Assembly (NCBI GenBank): GCA_937922705.1
Contig: CALAIW010000013.1
Coordinates: 1 to 64,000, forward strand
Origin: an uncultured bacterium
GTDB lineage: Bacteria; Atribacterota; Atribacteria; Atribacterales; Caldatribacteriaceae
Direction of reading: 5' to 3'
Length of the DNA: 64,000 nt
The position numbers were made by a program, and so were the translations under genes. Under the pieces are notes generated by a model. The model ran no database searches, had not been told where the DNA came from, and saw nothing but the letters and a program-made list of their open reading frames with translations. The stretch's first letter is position 1, and each line of letters begins with the position of its first letter. This document shows positions 40,444 through 49,749 of the stretch, in pieces.

Positions 40444-41249
40444 GGGTTTATGCCCTTGTTGGTCCCACAGGAACAGGAAAAAGCTACCGAGCCCCTCACC
40501 TTGCGGCAGAACACGGCATCGACTGCATTATCGATGATGGGCTTCTCATCGCTTCGGGAAAAATTCTTGCCGGGAGATCTGCCAAAGCGGAGCTTAGCAA
40601 AATCCGGGCTGCAAAGGTTGCCGTTTTCTACTTTCCCGATCACCGGGAAGAGGTGAAAAAGGCGCTTCGGGAACTCTCCCCCGATAAGGTTCTTGTCCTT
40701 GGGATTTCCCTCCCCATGGTGGAGAAGATCTGCGAGCGTCTGGAACTTCCACCTCCTGAAGTCGTGTGGAATATCTTCGACCTTGTTCCTCTGGACGAGA
40801 TTCAGCTTGCTCTTGTTGCCCGGGAGTCAGAGGGAAAACACACCATTCCTGTTCCCCTTGTGGAGGTCAAACGGAACCTGTGGGGGGCAATTACCAACAC
40901 GCTTCCAGCAGGGGTATGGAGATGGTTTTACGCTTCTCGAGAGAAAACCGTGGTTCGTCCACCCTTTAGCTATCTTGGAAAACTCATAGTAAGCGAGAAC
41001 GCCCTGCGGACGCTCGTGTTTCTCTGCCTTGTCCACACCCCCTGGGTGCGAAAGATTAGCGAAATTACCCTGCGTCAAACGGAGAAAGGGATCGAAGTAG
41101 AGCTCTCCTGTGTTCTCCAAAATGGTTTTCCTGTTTCTCAGGTGTGTCGTTTCCTTCAAAAGTACCTTCAAGAGCGGGTGGAGTATCTTACCGGAATAGA
41201 GCTTCAGGCAGTGCATCTCAATGTGGAGGGGGTTCTCTTCCTCTCTTGA
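40440..41249 (+). CDS. P-loop NTPase with Asp23/YloU-like C-terminal region
   Basis: Walker A GPTGTGKSYRA; C-terminus LRTLVFLCLVHTPWVRKISEITLRQTEKGIEVELSCVLQNGFPVSQVCRFLQKYLQERVEYLTGIELQAVHLNVEGV resembles Asp23/Gls24. Confidence 0.6.
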   Translation: MRVYALVGPTGTGKSYRAPHLAAEHGIDCIIDDGLLIASGKILAGRSAKAELSKIRAAKVAVFYFPDHREEVKKALRELSPDKVLVLGISLPMVEKICERLELPPPEVVWNIFDLVPLDEIQLALVARESEGKHTIPVPLVEVKRNLWGAITNTLPAGVWRWFYASREKTVVRPPFSYLGKLIVSENALRTLVFLCLVHTPWVRKISEITLRQTEKGIEVELSCVLQNGFPVSQVCRFLQKYLQERVEYLTGIELQAVHLNVEGVLFLS

Positions 41250-41301
41250 CAATCCTTGGGGTATCTGGTAGGAAATACGAGAATCAGTGAGGCGAAAGGC
41301 A

Positions 41302-42861
41302 ATGTCTCGTAAAACTATGGAGGAACTTCTTGCAGAACTTAGGGAAAGAGAGGCTGTGCTCTTCCGGGGTGGGGGAGAAAAAGCTATTGAGAAGCAACGC
41401 CAAAGCGGCAAGCTCACTGCTCGGGAGAGGATTGCTCTGCTTCTTGATGAGGGGAGCTTTGAAGAAGTTGACCTCTTCGTTGAGCACCGGGCAGAAAAGT
41501 TCGGCATGCCTGAGAAGAAGCTTCCCGCTGATGGAGTAGTCACGGGGTTTGGCACTATTGATGGTCGTGTTGTTTTTGTATACTCCCAGGATTTCACCGT
41601 CATGGGTGGGTCTTTGGGGGAGATGCAGGCGAAGAAAATTTGCAAAATCATGGACATGGCGCTTAAGGTGGGCGCACCTCTTGTGGGAATTAACGATTCG
41701 GGGGGAGCGCGAATTCAGGAAGGCATTGACTCCCTCTCAGGGTATGGTCAAATCTTTTTCCGCAATACTCAGGCTTCTGGAATCATTCCGCAGATTGCCG
41801 TCATTGCTGGCCCCTGTGCGGGGGGAGCAGTATATTCTCCAGCACTTATGGACTTTATCTTCATGATTGAAGGTACAAGCCGAATGTTTGTGACTGGTCC
41901 CCAGGTGGTCAAAGCAGCAACAGGCGAGGAAGTTTCCCCCGAAGAGCTTGGAGGAGCCTTAACTCACGCGACCAAAAGCGGCGTTGCCCATTTTACGGCT
42001 CGAACAGAAGAAGAGTGTTTCCAGGATGTGCGAAGGCTCCTTTCTTTTCTTCCAGCCAACAATGCTGAGGACCCTCCATACAGGGAGACGGGGGACCCGC
42101 TAGAGCGTCAGGAAGAGCGCTTACTCCATATTGTTCCCACAAATCCCAACAAGCCCTATGATGTGAAAGAGGTTATCCGTGCTATTGTGGATCACGGAGA
42201 TTTCTTTGAGGTTCACAAAAGCTTTGCCAAGAATATTGTTGTGGGGTTTGCTCGAATCGGAGGGCATGTGGTGGGTATTGTGGCGAACCAGCCGTATTAC
42301 CTTGCAGGGTGCCTGGATATCGATTCTGCCGATAAGGCTTCTCGTTTTATCCGGTTCTGCGATTGTTTCAACATCCCTCTCGTAACTCTTGTCGACGTCC
42401 CTGGGTTTTTGCCGGGAACAAATCAGGAGTTTGGGGGTATCATTCGGCATGGAGCAAAGATGCTCTACGCATACTCTGAAGCTACGGTTCCGAAAATCAC
42501 CGTAATTCTCCGAAAGGCCTATGGTGGTGCATATCTTGCCATGTGCAGCCGGGACCTTGGGGCAGACATTGTCTTTGCCTGGCCAACTGCAGAAATTGCC
42601 GTTATGGGAGCAGAGGGAGCAGTGGAGATTATCTTTCGTCGAGAAATTGAGAGTGCTCTCGATCCAGAGAGAGAACGGGAGCGTCTCCTTGAGGCATACC
42701 GTCAGGAGTTCTACAATCCTTATCAAGCAGCCCGGCGGGGGTACGTTGACCAGATTATCGACCCACGCCTGACACGGCTCAAGATTGGACGAGCTCTCGA
42801 GGTGTTCTGGTCAAAACGAGAAGAGCGAAGAGGGAAAAAGCATGGCAATTTCCCCGTCTAA
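41302..42861 (+). CDS. Acyl-CoA carboxyltransferase / methylmalonyl-CoA decarboxylase alpha subunit
   Basis: GKLTARERIALLLDEGSFEEVD; GINDSGGARIQEGIDSLSGYGQIF; LVDVPGFLPGTNQEFGGIIRHGAKMLYAYSEATVPK. Confidence 0.95.
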   Translation: MSRKTMEELLAELREREAVLFRGGGEKAIEKQRQSGKLTARERIALLLDEGSFEEVDLFVEHRAEKFGMPEKKLPADGVVTGFGTIDGRVVFVYSQDFTVMGGSLGEMQAKKICKIMDMALKVGAPLVGINDSGGARIQEGIDSLSGYGQIFFRNTQASGIIPQIAVIAGPCAGGAVYSPALMDFIFMIEGTSRMFVTGPQVVKAATGEEVSPEELGGALTHATKSGVAHFTARTEEECFQDVRRLLSFLPANNAEDPPYRETGDPLERQEERLLHIVPTNPNKPYDVKEVIRAIVDHGDFFEVHKSFAKNIVVGFARIGGHVVGIVANQPYYLAGCLDIDSADKASRFIRFCDCFNIPLVTLVDVPGFLPGTNQEFGGIIRHGAKMLYAYSEATVPKITVILRKAYGGAYLAMCSRDLGADIVFAWPTAEIAVMGAEGAVEIIFRREIESALDPERERERLLEAYRQEFYNPYQAARRGYVDQIIDPRLTRLKIGRALEVFWSKREERRGKKHGNFPV

Positions 42862-43033
42862 TGTGAGTACAGGAATCAAGCCAGAAGTTGTTGCAGCTAT
42901 TGTGGCAGCAATTATGGAGTTTCTTGAGGCCGAAGAGGTTCCACGATATCGGCCGTATGTTCCCCGAAAAAGCCACGCCTGGAAGGTCTTGGCACTTCGA
43001 GAAGGAGCATTGCGTATTCGTTTAGGGAGGTAA
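42842..43033 (+). CDS. Small OadG/MmdD/MmdE-like decarboxylase subunit
   Basis: 63 aa, SNVSTGIKPEVVAAIVAAIMEFLEAEEVPRYRPYVPRKSHAWKVLALREG, between alpha subunit and biotin carrier genes. Confidence 0.6.
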   Translation: MAISPSNVSTGIKPEVVAAIVAAIMEFLEAEEVPRYRPYVPRKSHAWKVLALREGALRIRLGR

Positions 43034-43038
43034 GGAAC

Positions 43039-43407
43039 GTGCGGAGATTCCTTGTTCGGGTGAACGGCGAGACGTATGAAGTGGAAGTCATGGAAATCAC
43101 CGAGGGTGATCAGAAGGGGTTTGCCATCAGCGAGGTACGTAAGCTTGGTGCTTCAAAGCCTTCTGAAAGCCTCCTTCGAGTAACAACGACTGTCCGTGCC
43201 CCTATGCCTGGGCGTATTGTGGCAGTGCATGTAAAGAAAGGAGATAAGGTCCAGGCTGGACAGGTTGCCGTTATCCTTGAAGCTATGAAGATGGAAAACG
43301 AGATTCCTATAGAACACAATGGAGTCATCACTCAGGTCTATGTGGAAGAGAATGATACTGTAGACGTTGGGGACCCCCTTTTTGAGATTGAGGAGGTCCA
43401 TTCGTAA
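43039..43407 (+). CDS. Biotin carboxyl carrier protein
   Basis: VRAPMPGRIVAVHVKKGDKVQAGQVAVILEAMKMENEIPIEHNGVITQVYVEENDTVDVGDPLFEIE. Confidence 0.95.
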   Translation: MRRFLVRVNGETYEVEVMEITEGDQKGFAISEVRKLGASKPSESLLRVTTTVRAPMPGRIVAVHVKKGDKVQAGQVAVILEAMKMENEIPIEHNGVITQVYVEENDTVDVGDPLFEIEEVHS

Positions 43408-45254
43408 TGCCCCGGTTTGTCCTTGTTGCTTTAAGTGTTCTCCTTCTTGTGGCGAGCATTCCTTTCGTTTTGGAACGAGTGGCACAGGAGCGGGAGAATC
43501 GGATGGTTCTTGTGGTCCTTGACTGGGACGATGTAGAGTGGTTTGCCCGCACGAAAGGCGTGGACCCCTTGAGCCTTGCTGAGGACCTCAAGAAAGAGGG
43601 TTTTACCGTTTTTGGGTTCAGCGAATGGTCGCTGAAAGCCTTGCGCAACCGAGGGGTACTCGTTCCCGTGCCCCCTCCAGATGGTGCTTTTCGTTTCCTT
43701 CAGTATTTCTCTGTTGCTTCTGAAACGGTGCGAAAAACCATTGTGGAGCGTCTTCAGCTTCTTGGAAAAAGAGCAGAAGTTTTCGGGAATGTAGTGGGAT
43801 TGAGTCTTCTCCCTGAAGAAGAGGAGAGAATTGGCCTTGGATGGAATAGAGGCGTTTTGCAGAGTTTGAAAGAACGGGGATTTTCTGTAATCCTTCGGCC
43901 ATACAACTATCTTGATGTACCTCCTCAGGTGCTCTCTGCTCTCCTTGCAGAGGATGTCTGGGAAGACGCTAAGGGTTTTATAGCTTCAGGCGATAGCATC
44001 CTCGGGTATGGGAATTTCGAATCCCTCAGGACTCTTGCGTCTTTTTTGCGGGAAGAGCAAAAGTTTTTCGGATATGTGGAGTTTGTAGGACAAAAGGGTG
44101 AAGACAGCTTAGCACGCCTTGTTCCTGAATGGGTCCTTCGGGTACACAGCATTCCCCCGGATGAGCTCAAAAACTATACTCCTTCTGCAGCCCGAGACCG
44201 CTTTTTGCGAGCTCTCAAAGAGCGCTCAGTCCGAGTACTCTATGTTCGCCTCTTTACTGATCCTTCCTTTGTGGGTTGGGAGAAAAACCTTGAGTATTTG
44301 CGAGCTCTTCGGCAAGACATTGAAGCTTTGGGTTTTGTCTTTGGATACCCGTCCCTTCCCCATAAGTCTTTTGTTCCTCCTCGGTGGCTTGTCACTCTTT
44401 ATGCTGCTCTTTCGGGAATTTTCTTGGCGTTAGTTCTTAACTTCCTTTTCCCCCGAGTTCCTCTCTGGTTTTGGGTTGTACTTGGGGCTTTTGGAGGGTT
44501 GCTCCCTTTTGGGGACTTGCTCTGGGCCATGAAAATTACCGGGCTCCTTGCCGGTATAGCTGTTCCCACGCTTGCAGTGTTTGTCCTTATTGAGAGTTTC
44601 AAGGAGCGAAAGATTTTCTCAGGGATTGTTCTTGCTTTTCTTGTGTCCTTTGCGGGAGTGTGTATTGTTGCCCAAGGAATGTACCACTGGCTTTTTGTTC
44701 TGCGAGTTGAGCAGTACTTTGGAGTAAAGGTAGCCCTTGCTCTTCCACCCCTTCTTGTTCTCCTCTATCTTTTCCGGTGTGGCCTTCTTGGAAGGAGCAT
44801 CCAAGATGTACTTCTTGGAGGCTTGAGGCGTTTTGAGGTGCTCGTGCTTGCTTTTCTTGGTGTTGCCCTTGTACTCTACCTTACGCGTTCTGGGAATTTT
44901 CCTCTCCTTGGGGCAGGAGAGCTTGAGAGCCGGATGCGGGTTTTTCTCGAGCGAGTCCTCTTTGCCCGTCCCCGTACTAAGGAGTTCCTGATTGGGTACC
45001 CAGCACTTTGGCTTCTTGTGAGTTTCAGGAGGAAAGAGCTTCGCCCAATTTACAAGATGATTCTTTGGCTTGGGGTTACAGTGGGCTTTGTAACCTTCTT
45101 CAATTCCTTCTGCCATCTCCATACACCTCTTCTTTTCGTCCTCCTTCGCTTTGCCAATGCCTTTATCTTGAGCTTTCCAGTCTTTTTTGCGTATCTTCTC
45201 ATCATTACCCTGGGGCTTTTCCTTTGGAGAACAATTGGTCGATGGGGAGCATGA
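43407..45254 (+). CDS. DUF5693 family membrane protein
   Basis: VALDWDD-type N-terminus (ENRMVLVVLDWDDVEWFARTKGVDPLSLAEDLKKEGFTVFGFSEWSLKAL), C-terminal multi-TM region; upstream of csaB. Confidence 0.8.
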   Translation: MPRFVLVALSVLLLVASIPFVLERVAQERENRMVLVVLDWDDVEWFARTKGVDPLSLAEDLKKEGFTVFGFSEWSLKALRNRGVLVPVPPPDGAFRFLQYFSVASETVRKTIVERLQLLGKRAEVFGNVVGLSLLPEEEERIGLGWNRGVLQSLKERGFSVILRPYNYLDVPPQVLSALLAEDVWEDAKGFIASGDSILGYGNFESLRTLASFLREEQKFFGYVEFVGQKGEDSLARLVPEWVLRVHSIPPDELKNYTPSAARDRFLRALKERSVRVLYVRLFTDPSFVGWEKNLEYLRALRQDIEALGFVFGYPSLPHKSFVPPRWLVTLYAALSGIFLALVLNFLFPRVPLWFWVVLGAFGGLLPFGDLLWAMKITGLLAGIAVPTLAVFVLIESFKERKIFSGIVLAFLVSFAGVCIVAQGMYHWLFVLRVEQYFGVKVALALPPLLVLLYLFRCGLLGRSIQDVLLGGLRRFEVLVLAFLGVALVLYLTRSGNFPLLGAGELESRMRVFLERVLFARPRTKEFLIGYPALWLLVSFRRKELRPIYKMILWLGVTVGFVTFFNSFCHLHTPLLFVLLRFANAFILSFPVFFAYLLIITLGLFLWRTIGRWGA

Positions 45255-46300
45255 TACCCATCTTTCTCCTTGGATACTATGGTTTTGGGAACTGGGGAGA
45301 TGAGCTTAGTCTTCTTGCAACCCTAAGGGTTCTTGAAGACATAGGGAGGGAATGCGGTTTTCCCTTTGTGTATCATATTCTCTCAGGAGAATCCAAAATA
45401 CCCCTCCCTATTCCTGAAAGATGCCACATTGTCCCCCGGTCTTCGGTATGGAGAGTTCTCAAGGCGTCATGGGAAAGTGCTTTTTTCGTTGTTGGAGGAG
45501 GAAGCCTTCTTCAGGATGTAACGAGCCTTCGTTCTCTCCTCTACTACGCTGTCTTTCTTACTCTAGCGAAAGGAGTGGGGAAAAAGCGCGTTTTCTTCGG
45601 TTGTGGACTTGGTCCTTTCCAAAGAAGGGTGAGTGAATGGATTACGTGTTTTCTCCTTCGGGGTTCGGGGATTTTTCTTGCCCGAGACGAAGAAACCTTC
45701 TCCTTCCTTAAGCAGTATAATCTCTGCCCAGCTTTCCTTACTGCAGACCCTGTTTTCCTCCTCTGGGACGGAGAAGAAGCCTTTCCCTCATCTCGGGTAG
45801 CTGTCTTTCTCCGGAGGCAAGCCTTGGAACGCGTGGAGGTGCTCCTTGAAGCTTTTCGGCAGTTGCAGCGTGAAGGTGTGGATCTTGAGTGTGTTGCCTT
45901 TCACCGTGATGCAGACTGGGATGTGGCGTCCTTCTTTGGGGAGAAGCTTGGAGTGCCTGTGCGGTATTTCCAGAGTGTTCAAGAGGTGATTGCCTATTTC
46001 CAGGCCCTTGGAGGAGTCATCAGCATGCGTTTGCATCCTCTTGTTCTTGCTACCTGTTTTGGGATTCCCTGGTGCGCTTTTGATCTTGACCCCAAAATCC
46101 GCTCTTTTGGGGCGTATTGGGGTGGAAGGAATCTCCTCTCCCTTGCGGAAGTAACACCGGAAACGGTTTTCTCGTTTTTGAGGAATCGTGATGAGCTTCA
46201 GAGCGAGACGCTTCGCCTCCGAGAAGTTTTAGTGGAGCGGGCGAAGGAGGGAAAAAGGGAACTTACGCGCTTTTTCCTGGATGTTCTCGGTGGCCAATGA
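45251..46300 (+). CDS. csaB: Polysaccharide pyruvyl transferase CsaB
   Basis: LLGYYGFGNWGDELSLLATLRVL; VVGGGSLLQDVTSLRSLLYYAVFLTLAK; SMRLHPLVLATCFGIPWCAFDLDPKI. Confidence 0.93.
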   Translation: MIPIFLLGYYGFGNWGDELSLLATLRVLEDIGRECGFPFVYHILSGESKIPLPIPERCHIVPRSSVWRVLKASWESAFFVVGGGSLLQDVTSLRSLLYYAVFLTLAKGVGKKRVFFGCGLGPFQRRVSEWITCFLLRGSGIFLARDEETFSFLKQYNLCPAFLTADPVFLLWDGEEAFPSSRVAVFLRRQALERVEVLLEAFRQLQREGVDLECVAFHRDADWDVASFFGEKLGVPVRYFQSVQEVIAYFQALGGVISMRLHPLVLATCFGIPWCAFDLDPKIRSFGAYWGGRNLLSLAEVTPETVFSFLRNRDELQSETLRLREVLVERAKEGKRELTRFFLDVLGGQ

Positions 46301-47025
46301 GGACTGTGACCTTTCTTGGATACCCTTTTTTTGCCGGGACTCTTAAAGAACTCCAAGAAGCCGTAGAAAAGGCGATACGAAATGGAGAAAAGCTGCATAT
46401 TGTCACTGCGAATCCGGAGATGCTCGTTATTCGGAATCCTGATTTTTGCAGTGTCCTGAGGAGTGCGGAAATCCGCCTTCCCGATGGAATTGGGGTAGTT
46501 TTGGGAGCGAGGGTGCTTCGCTGCGGAAAATTGCAAAGGTTTCCTGGAATTGAGATCGCCGAGATACTGATGGAGTGGGGACAAAAACAGGGATGGAAAT
46601 TCTACTTCCTTGGAGCTCAGGAATCAGTGGTCACTCAGGCAATAGAAAATATCAAGCGTCGGTATCCAGATTTGCGTATTTCTGGATTCCATCACGGGTA
46701 CTTCACCAGTAACGAGGAGGTCCTTGCGGATATTATCCGTTCTGCTCCGAATATTCTTTTCGTGGGGATGGGGGTTCCCCGCCAGGAAATGTGGATTGCT
46801 CGCTATCGTAGTATCCTCCCTGTTCAGGTTTTTATGGGTGTGGGGGGGAGTTTCGATGTTTGGGCAGGGAAGTTTAGACGGGCTCCTTTCCTTTTCCGTC
46901 GCCTTGGGCTTGAGTGGTTGTGGCGAGTGACTTGTGAGCCTTCGAGGATACGGCGTATCGTTCCGGCCTTTGCGCGTTTCGGGGTGCTTCTCTTTCAGGA
47001 ATGGTGGCGTAGGAGGGTGGTATAA
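46297..47025 (+). CDS. WecG/TagA/CpsF family glycosyltransferase
   Basis: HIVTANPEMLVIRNPDFCSVLRSAEIRLPDGIGVV; FLGAQESVVTQAIENIKRRYPDL; GVGGSFDVWAGKFRRAP. Confidence 0.95.
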   Translation: MRTVTFLGYPFFAGTLKELQEAVEKAIRNGEKLHIVTANPEMLVIRNPDFCSVLRSAEIRLPDGIGVVLGARVLRCGKLQRFPGIEIAEILMEWGQKQGWKFYFLGAQESVVTQAIENIKRRYPDLRISGFHHGYFTSNEEVLADIIRSAPNILFVGMGVPRQEMWIARYRSILPVQVFMGVGGSFDVWAGKFRRAPFLFRRLGLEWLWRVTCEPSRIRRIVPAFARFGVLLFQEWWRRRVV

Positions 47026-47048
47026 TACCTCTTGGGTGCGAGGAAGTA

Positions 47049-47720
47049 ATGGCGTTTCTTGAATTTCGCAACGTCTCGAAAGTATACCCCCCGAACGTTA
47101 GAGCCTTAGAGAACGTGACTTTTTCCCTTGAAAAAGGGGAATTTGTTTTTGTCCAGGGAGCAACGGGGGCGGGGAAAACAACGCTTTTTCGACTCATCAC
47201 CAGGGAGGAAAGACCCACTAAAGGGGAGATTTGGTTTTCGGGACGGCGGATTGATAACCTGGACTCGCAACTTGTCCCCTTTCTACGGCAACGCCTTGGC
47301 GTAGTCTTCCAGGATCTTGAGCTTGTCCCAGAGTGGACAGTATACGAGCACCTCGTGGCACCCCTTTTTGTTCTGGGAATGAACGGGAGGGAAGCCTTGC
47401 AAGCGGCGAAAAAAATGCTTTCCCTACTCGGGCTTGAAGATAAGAGTTTCTTTCAGGTTCGTTGCCTCTCAGGAGGTGAGAAGCAGAAGCTTTGTGTTGG
47501 ACGAGCCTTAATTCACCGACCAAAACTTGTTCTTGCCGATGAACCTACGGGGAATCTTGACGAAGTATCGGCGATGGAGGTACTGAAACTTCTTTTTGAG
47601 TTTTCTCGACGTGAGAAGGCGACAGTCGTTGTGGCTACACATAACAGGGCCCTTCTTGGGTGCTTTCCAGCCCGGGTCATTTTTCTCGAGAAGGGACGGG
47701 TTTGGGAAGGAGAGAGGTAA
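47049..47720 (+). CDS. ftsE: Cell division ATP-binding protein FtsE
   Basis: FRNVSKVYPPNVRALENVTFSLEKGEFVFVQGATGAGKTTLFRLI; LSGGEKQKLCVGRAL. Confidence 0.93.
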   Translation: MAFLEFRNVSKVYPPNVRALENVTFSLEKGEFVFVQGATGAGKTTLFRLITREERPTKGEIWFSGRRIDNLDSQLVPFLRQRLGVVFQDLELVPEWTVYEHLVAPLFVLGMNGREALQAAKKMLSLLGLEDKSFFQVRCLSGGEKQKLCVGRALIHRPKLVLADEPTGNLDEVSAMEVLKLLFEFSRREKATVVVATHNRALLGCFPARVIFLEKGRVWEGER

Positions 47721-48574
47721 TGGGACGTATTTCTCGCTATATTCTTCGGAAGCCTGCTCTTTTTTTCATGGGGGCTTTGAGCACCTTCCTTGTGCTCTTT
47801 CTCATTAATACGATCTCTTTGGGGTACCTAGAGTTTTCGAAGCTTCGGGAACACTGGCGGGAGCGCTTCATGGTGCGAGCCTTTTTTCGGGAGGACGTAA
47901 GCGAAGAAACGATGCATAAAGTGGCCAAAGAGATTGCGGCGTCGTTTTACATCACCCAGGTGGTTCTCGTCCCCCCTGAAGAAGCTAAAAAGCGTTTCCT
48001 TGAACGTACTGGGCTCTCACCAGAGAGTGTTGAGGGTGTGTCATTCCCGGCTTCTTTAGAGGTTGTCCCAAAGTACATTGAGAATCTTCTGGACATTGTT
48101 CGGGAGCTTAAAGAGAATCCCTCTTTTGGAGAGGTTCTTTATGGGGGGCAGGAAGTAGAGAATTTTCTTCGCCTTTTCCAACTTTTTGTTCGCTTCAGCA
48201 GGGGATTTTTTCTTGGTGTTCTTGGCTTTGGAGTATGCGTCATCGTGGTTATTACGGCTTTTTCGGTACAGCTGAGACGGAGAGAGGTTGCGGTTCTCTC
48301 TCTCGTGGGAGCAACAGATGGCTTTGCCTTCTCCCCTTTCTTTCTCGAGGGGATTCTCTTTGGCCTTTGCGGTGGCATAGGAGCGTACCTCTGCGCTGCT
48401 TTCTTCCTTTTTCCCCTGCTTCGTCTTGCGGAGGAGGTTTTTCCTGGTTTTTTTGGGGTGCAGATTGAAGAGCATCTTCTTTGGCTTTTTGTTTTGGATC
48501 TTCTTGGGGGATGTGGAATGGGAATGGTAGGAACCCTTTTTGGGTATTTGGGGGTGCGGCAAAGCATACGATGA
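47720..48574 (+). CDS. ftsX: Cell division protein FtsX
   Basis: Follows ftsE; four-TM permease, FMVRAFFREDVSEETMHKVAKEIAA; RRREVAVLSLVGATDGF. Confidence 0.92.
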   Translation: MGRISRYILRKPALFFMGALSTFLVLFLINTISLGYLEFSKLREHWRERFMVRAFFREDVSEETMHKVAKEIAASFYITQVVLVPPEEAKKRFLERTGLSPESVEGVSFPASLEVVPKYIENLLDIVRELKENPSFGEVLYGGQEVENFLRLFQLFVRFSRGFFLGVLGFGVCVIVVITAFSVQLRRREVAVLSLVGATDGFAFSPFFLEGILFGLCGGIGAYLCAAFFLFPLLRLAEEVFPGFFGVQIEEHLLWLFVLDLLGGCGMGMVGTLFGYLGVRQSIR

Positions 48575-49743
48575 AGGTTTTTCTCTGGATACCTCTCTTT
48601 CTCTTCGTTTTCTCTCCTTTTTCGCTTCTTTGGGCTCAGGATACTCTTGAAGAAGAGATTGCTCTCCAGACAAAGAAGCTTGAGGAGCTTAAAAGAGAAG
48701 AAACTCGTCTTGAGCAAGAGCTTCAAAAGACTCTCTCAAGTGCTAAGGACCTTCAAGGGGAGTTAGCCAAGATAGAAAAGCAGATTGCGAGTACTGAAGG
48801 AGATATCGCCAAGTCCCGGGAGCGGATTCTTGCTCTCGAGAAGCAGCGGAAAGCCCTCGAAAGCGAAGTTGCAAGTCTCTCTCAGGGGATATTAGAGGAA
48901 AAGAGCAGTCAAGAGGCAATTGCTCAAAAAGTATACAAGTTGAGCGGTGGGACGGTATTTTTTGAGGATTTTGTTGCAAGGGTTCCTCTGAGCGACCGGG
49001 AAAGCATTGAGTACCTGGCGGCACAGTGCCTCAAAGCGAAAAGTGAACGTATCCAGGATGCATTGCTTCGCCAGGGGAACCTGGCAAAAAAGCTTGAGGA
49101 ACTCAAGCAGCGTATCCGACTTGAAGTGGTACTTAAGGAGAAGCTTGTTCTTGAAAATAAGCGTCTTGCTGAGCTCAAAAAAGCTCGAGAGGAGATCCTT
49201 AGACGGCTTGAAAGAGATAAGGCTCGCCTTGAGAGGAATCGCGAAGAGCTTCTTCAAGCTCGGAAAAATCTCGAAAGCACTATTGCAAGGCTTCGAGAAG
49301 AACTTGCCCGGAGAAGGATTCCTGCTCCCCCACAAGCTCCGGTGAAACGTGGAAAGTTATTTTGGCCTGTACAGGGTGGGACGATTTTTCGCCCCTTCGG
49401 AGAGTGGAAGGACCCTCACTATGGCATTACCTTCTACAACCCTGGGATTGATATTGCCTGTCCTTTAGGGACACCAGTGTATGCTGCCTCTGATGGGGTG
49501 GTGATTTTGGCAAGCACCGTTCGGGGGTATGGGAAAACCATCATTATAGACCATGGAAATGACCTCATCACAGTGTATGCTCATCTTGGAGAGTTTCGTG
49601 TACAAGCTGGTGATAAGGTGAAGGGTGGGCAGGTCATTGCCCTCAGCGGGGACTCTGGTCTTGTGGAACGACCAGTGGTACACTTTGAGGTGCGGGTGGG
49701 AACGAGTGCTCGAGAGGAGAATCCTCTCCTCTGGCTTCAGTAG
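48571..49743 (+). CDS. Murein hydrolase activator EnvC-like, M23 peptidase domain
   Basis: Signal peptide, long coiled coil, C-terminal GIDIACPLGTPVYAASDGVVILASTVRGYGKTIIIDHGNDLITVYAHLGEFRVQAGDKV. Confidence 0.93.
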   Translation: MKVFLWIPLFLFVFSPFSLLWAQDTLEEEIALQTKKLEELKREETRLEQELQKTLSSAKDLQGELAKIEKQIASTEGDIAKSRERILALEKQRKALESEVASLSQGILEEKSSQEAIAQKVYKLSGGTVFFEDFVARVPLSDRESIEYLAAQCLKAKSERIQDALLRQGNLAKKLEELKQRIRLEVVLKEKLVLENKRLAELKKAREEILRRLERDKARLERNREELLQARKNLESTIARLREELARRRIPAPPQAPVKRGKLFWPVQGGTIFRPFGEWKDPHYGITFYNPGIDIACPLGTPVYAASDGVVILASTVRGYGKTIIIDHGNDLITVYAHLGEFRVQAGDKVKGGQVIALSGDSGLVERPVVHFEVRVGTSAREENPLLWLQ

Positions 49744-49749
49744 AACGAG

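Noticed and set aside
42328-42335. GCCGATAA, an exact sigma28 -10 match
   Set aside because: Lies inside the carboxyltransferase coding sequence with no TAAA 15 nt upstream and no downstream flagellar gene.
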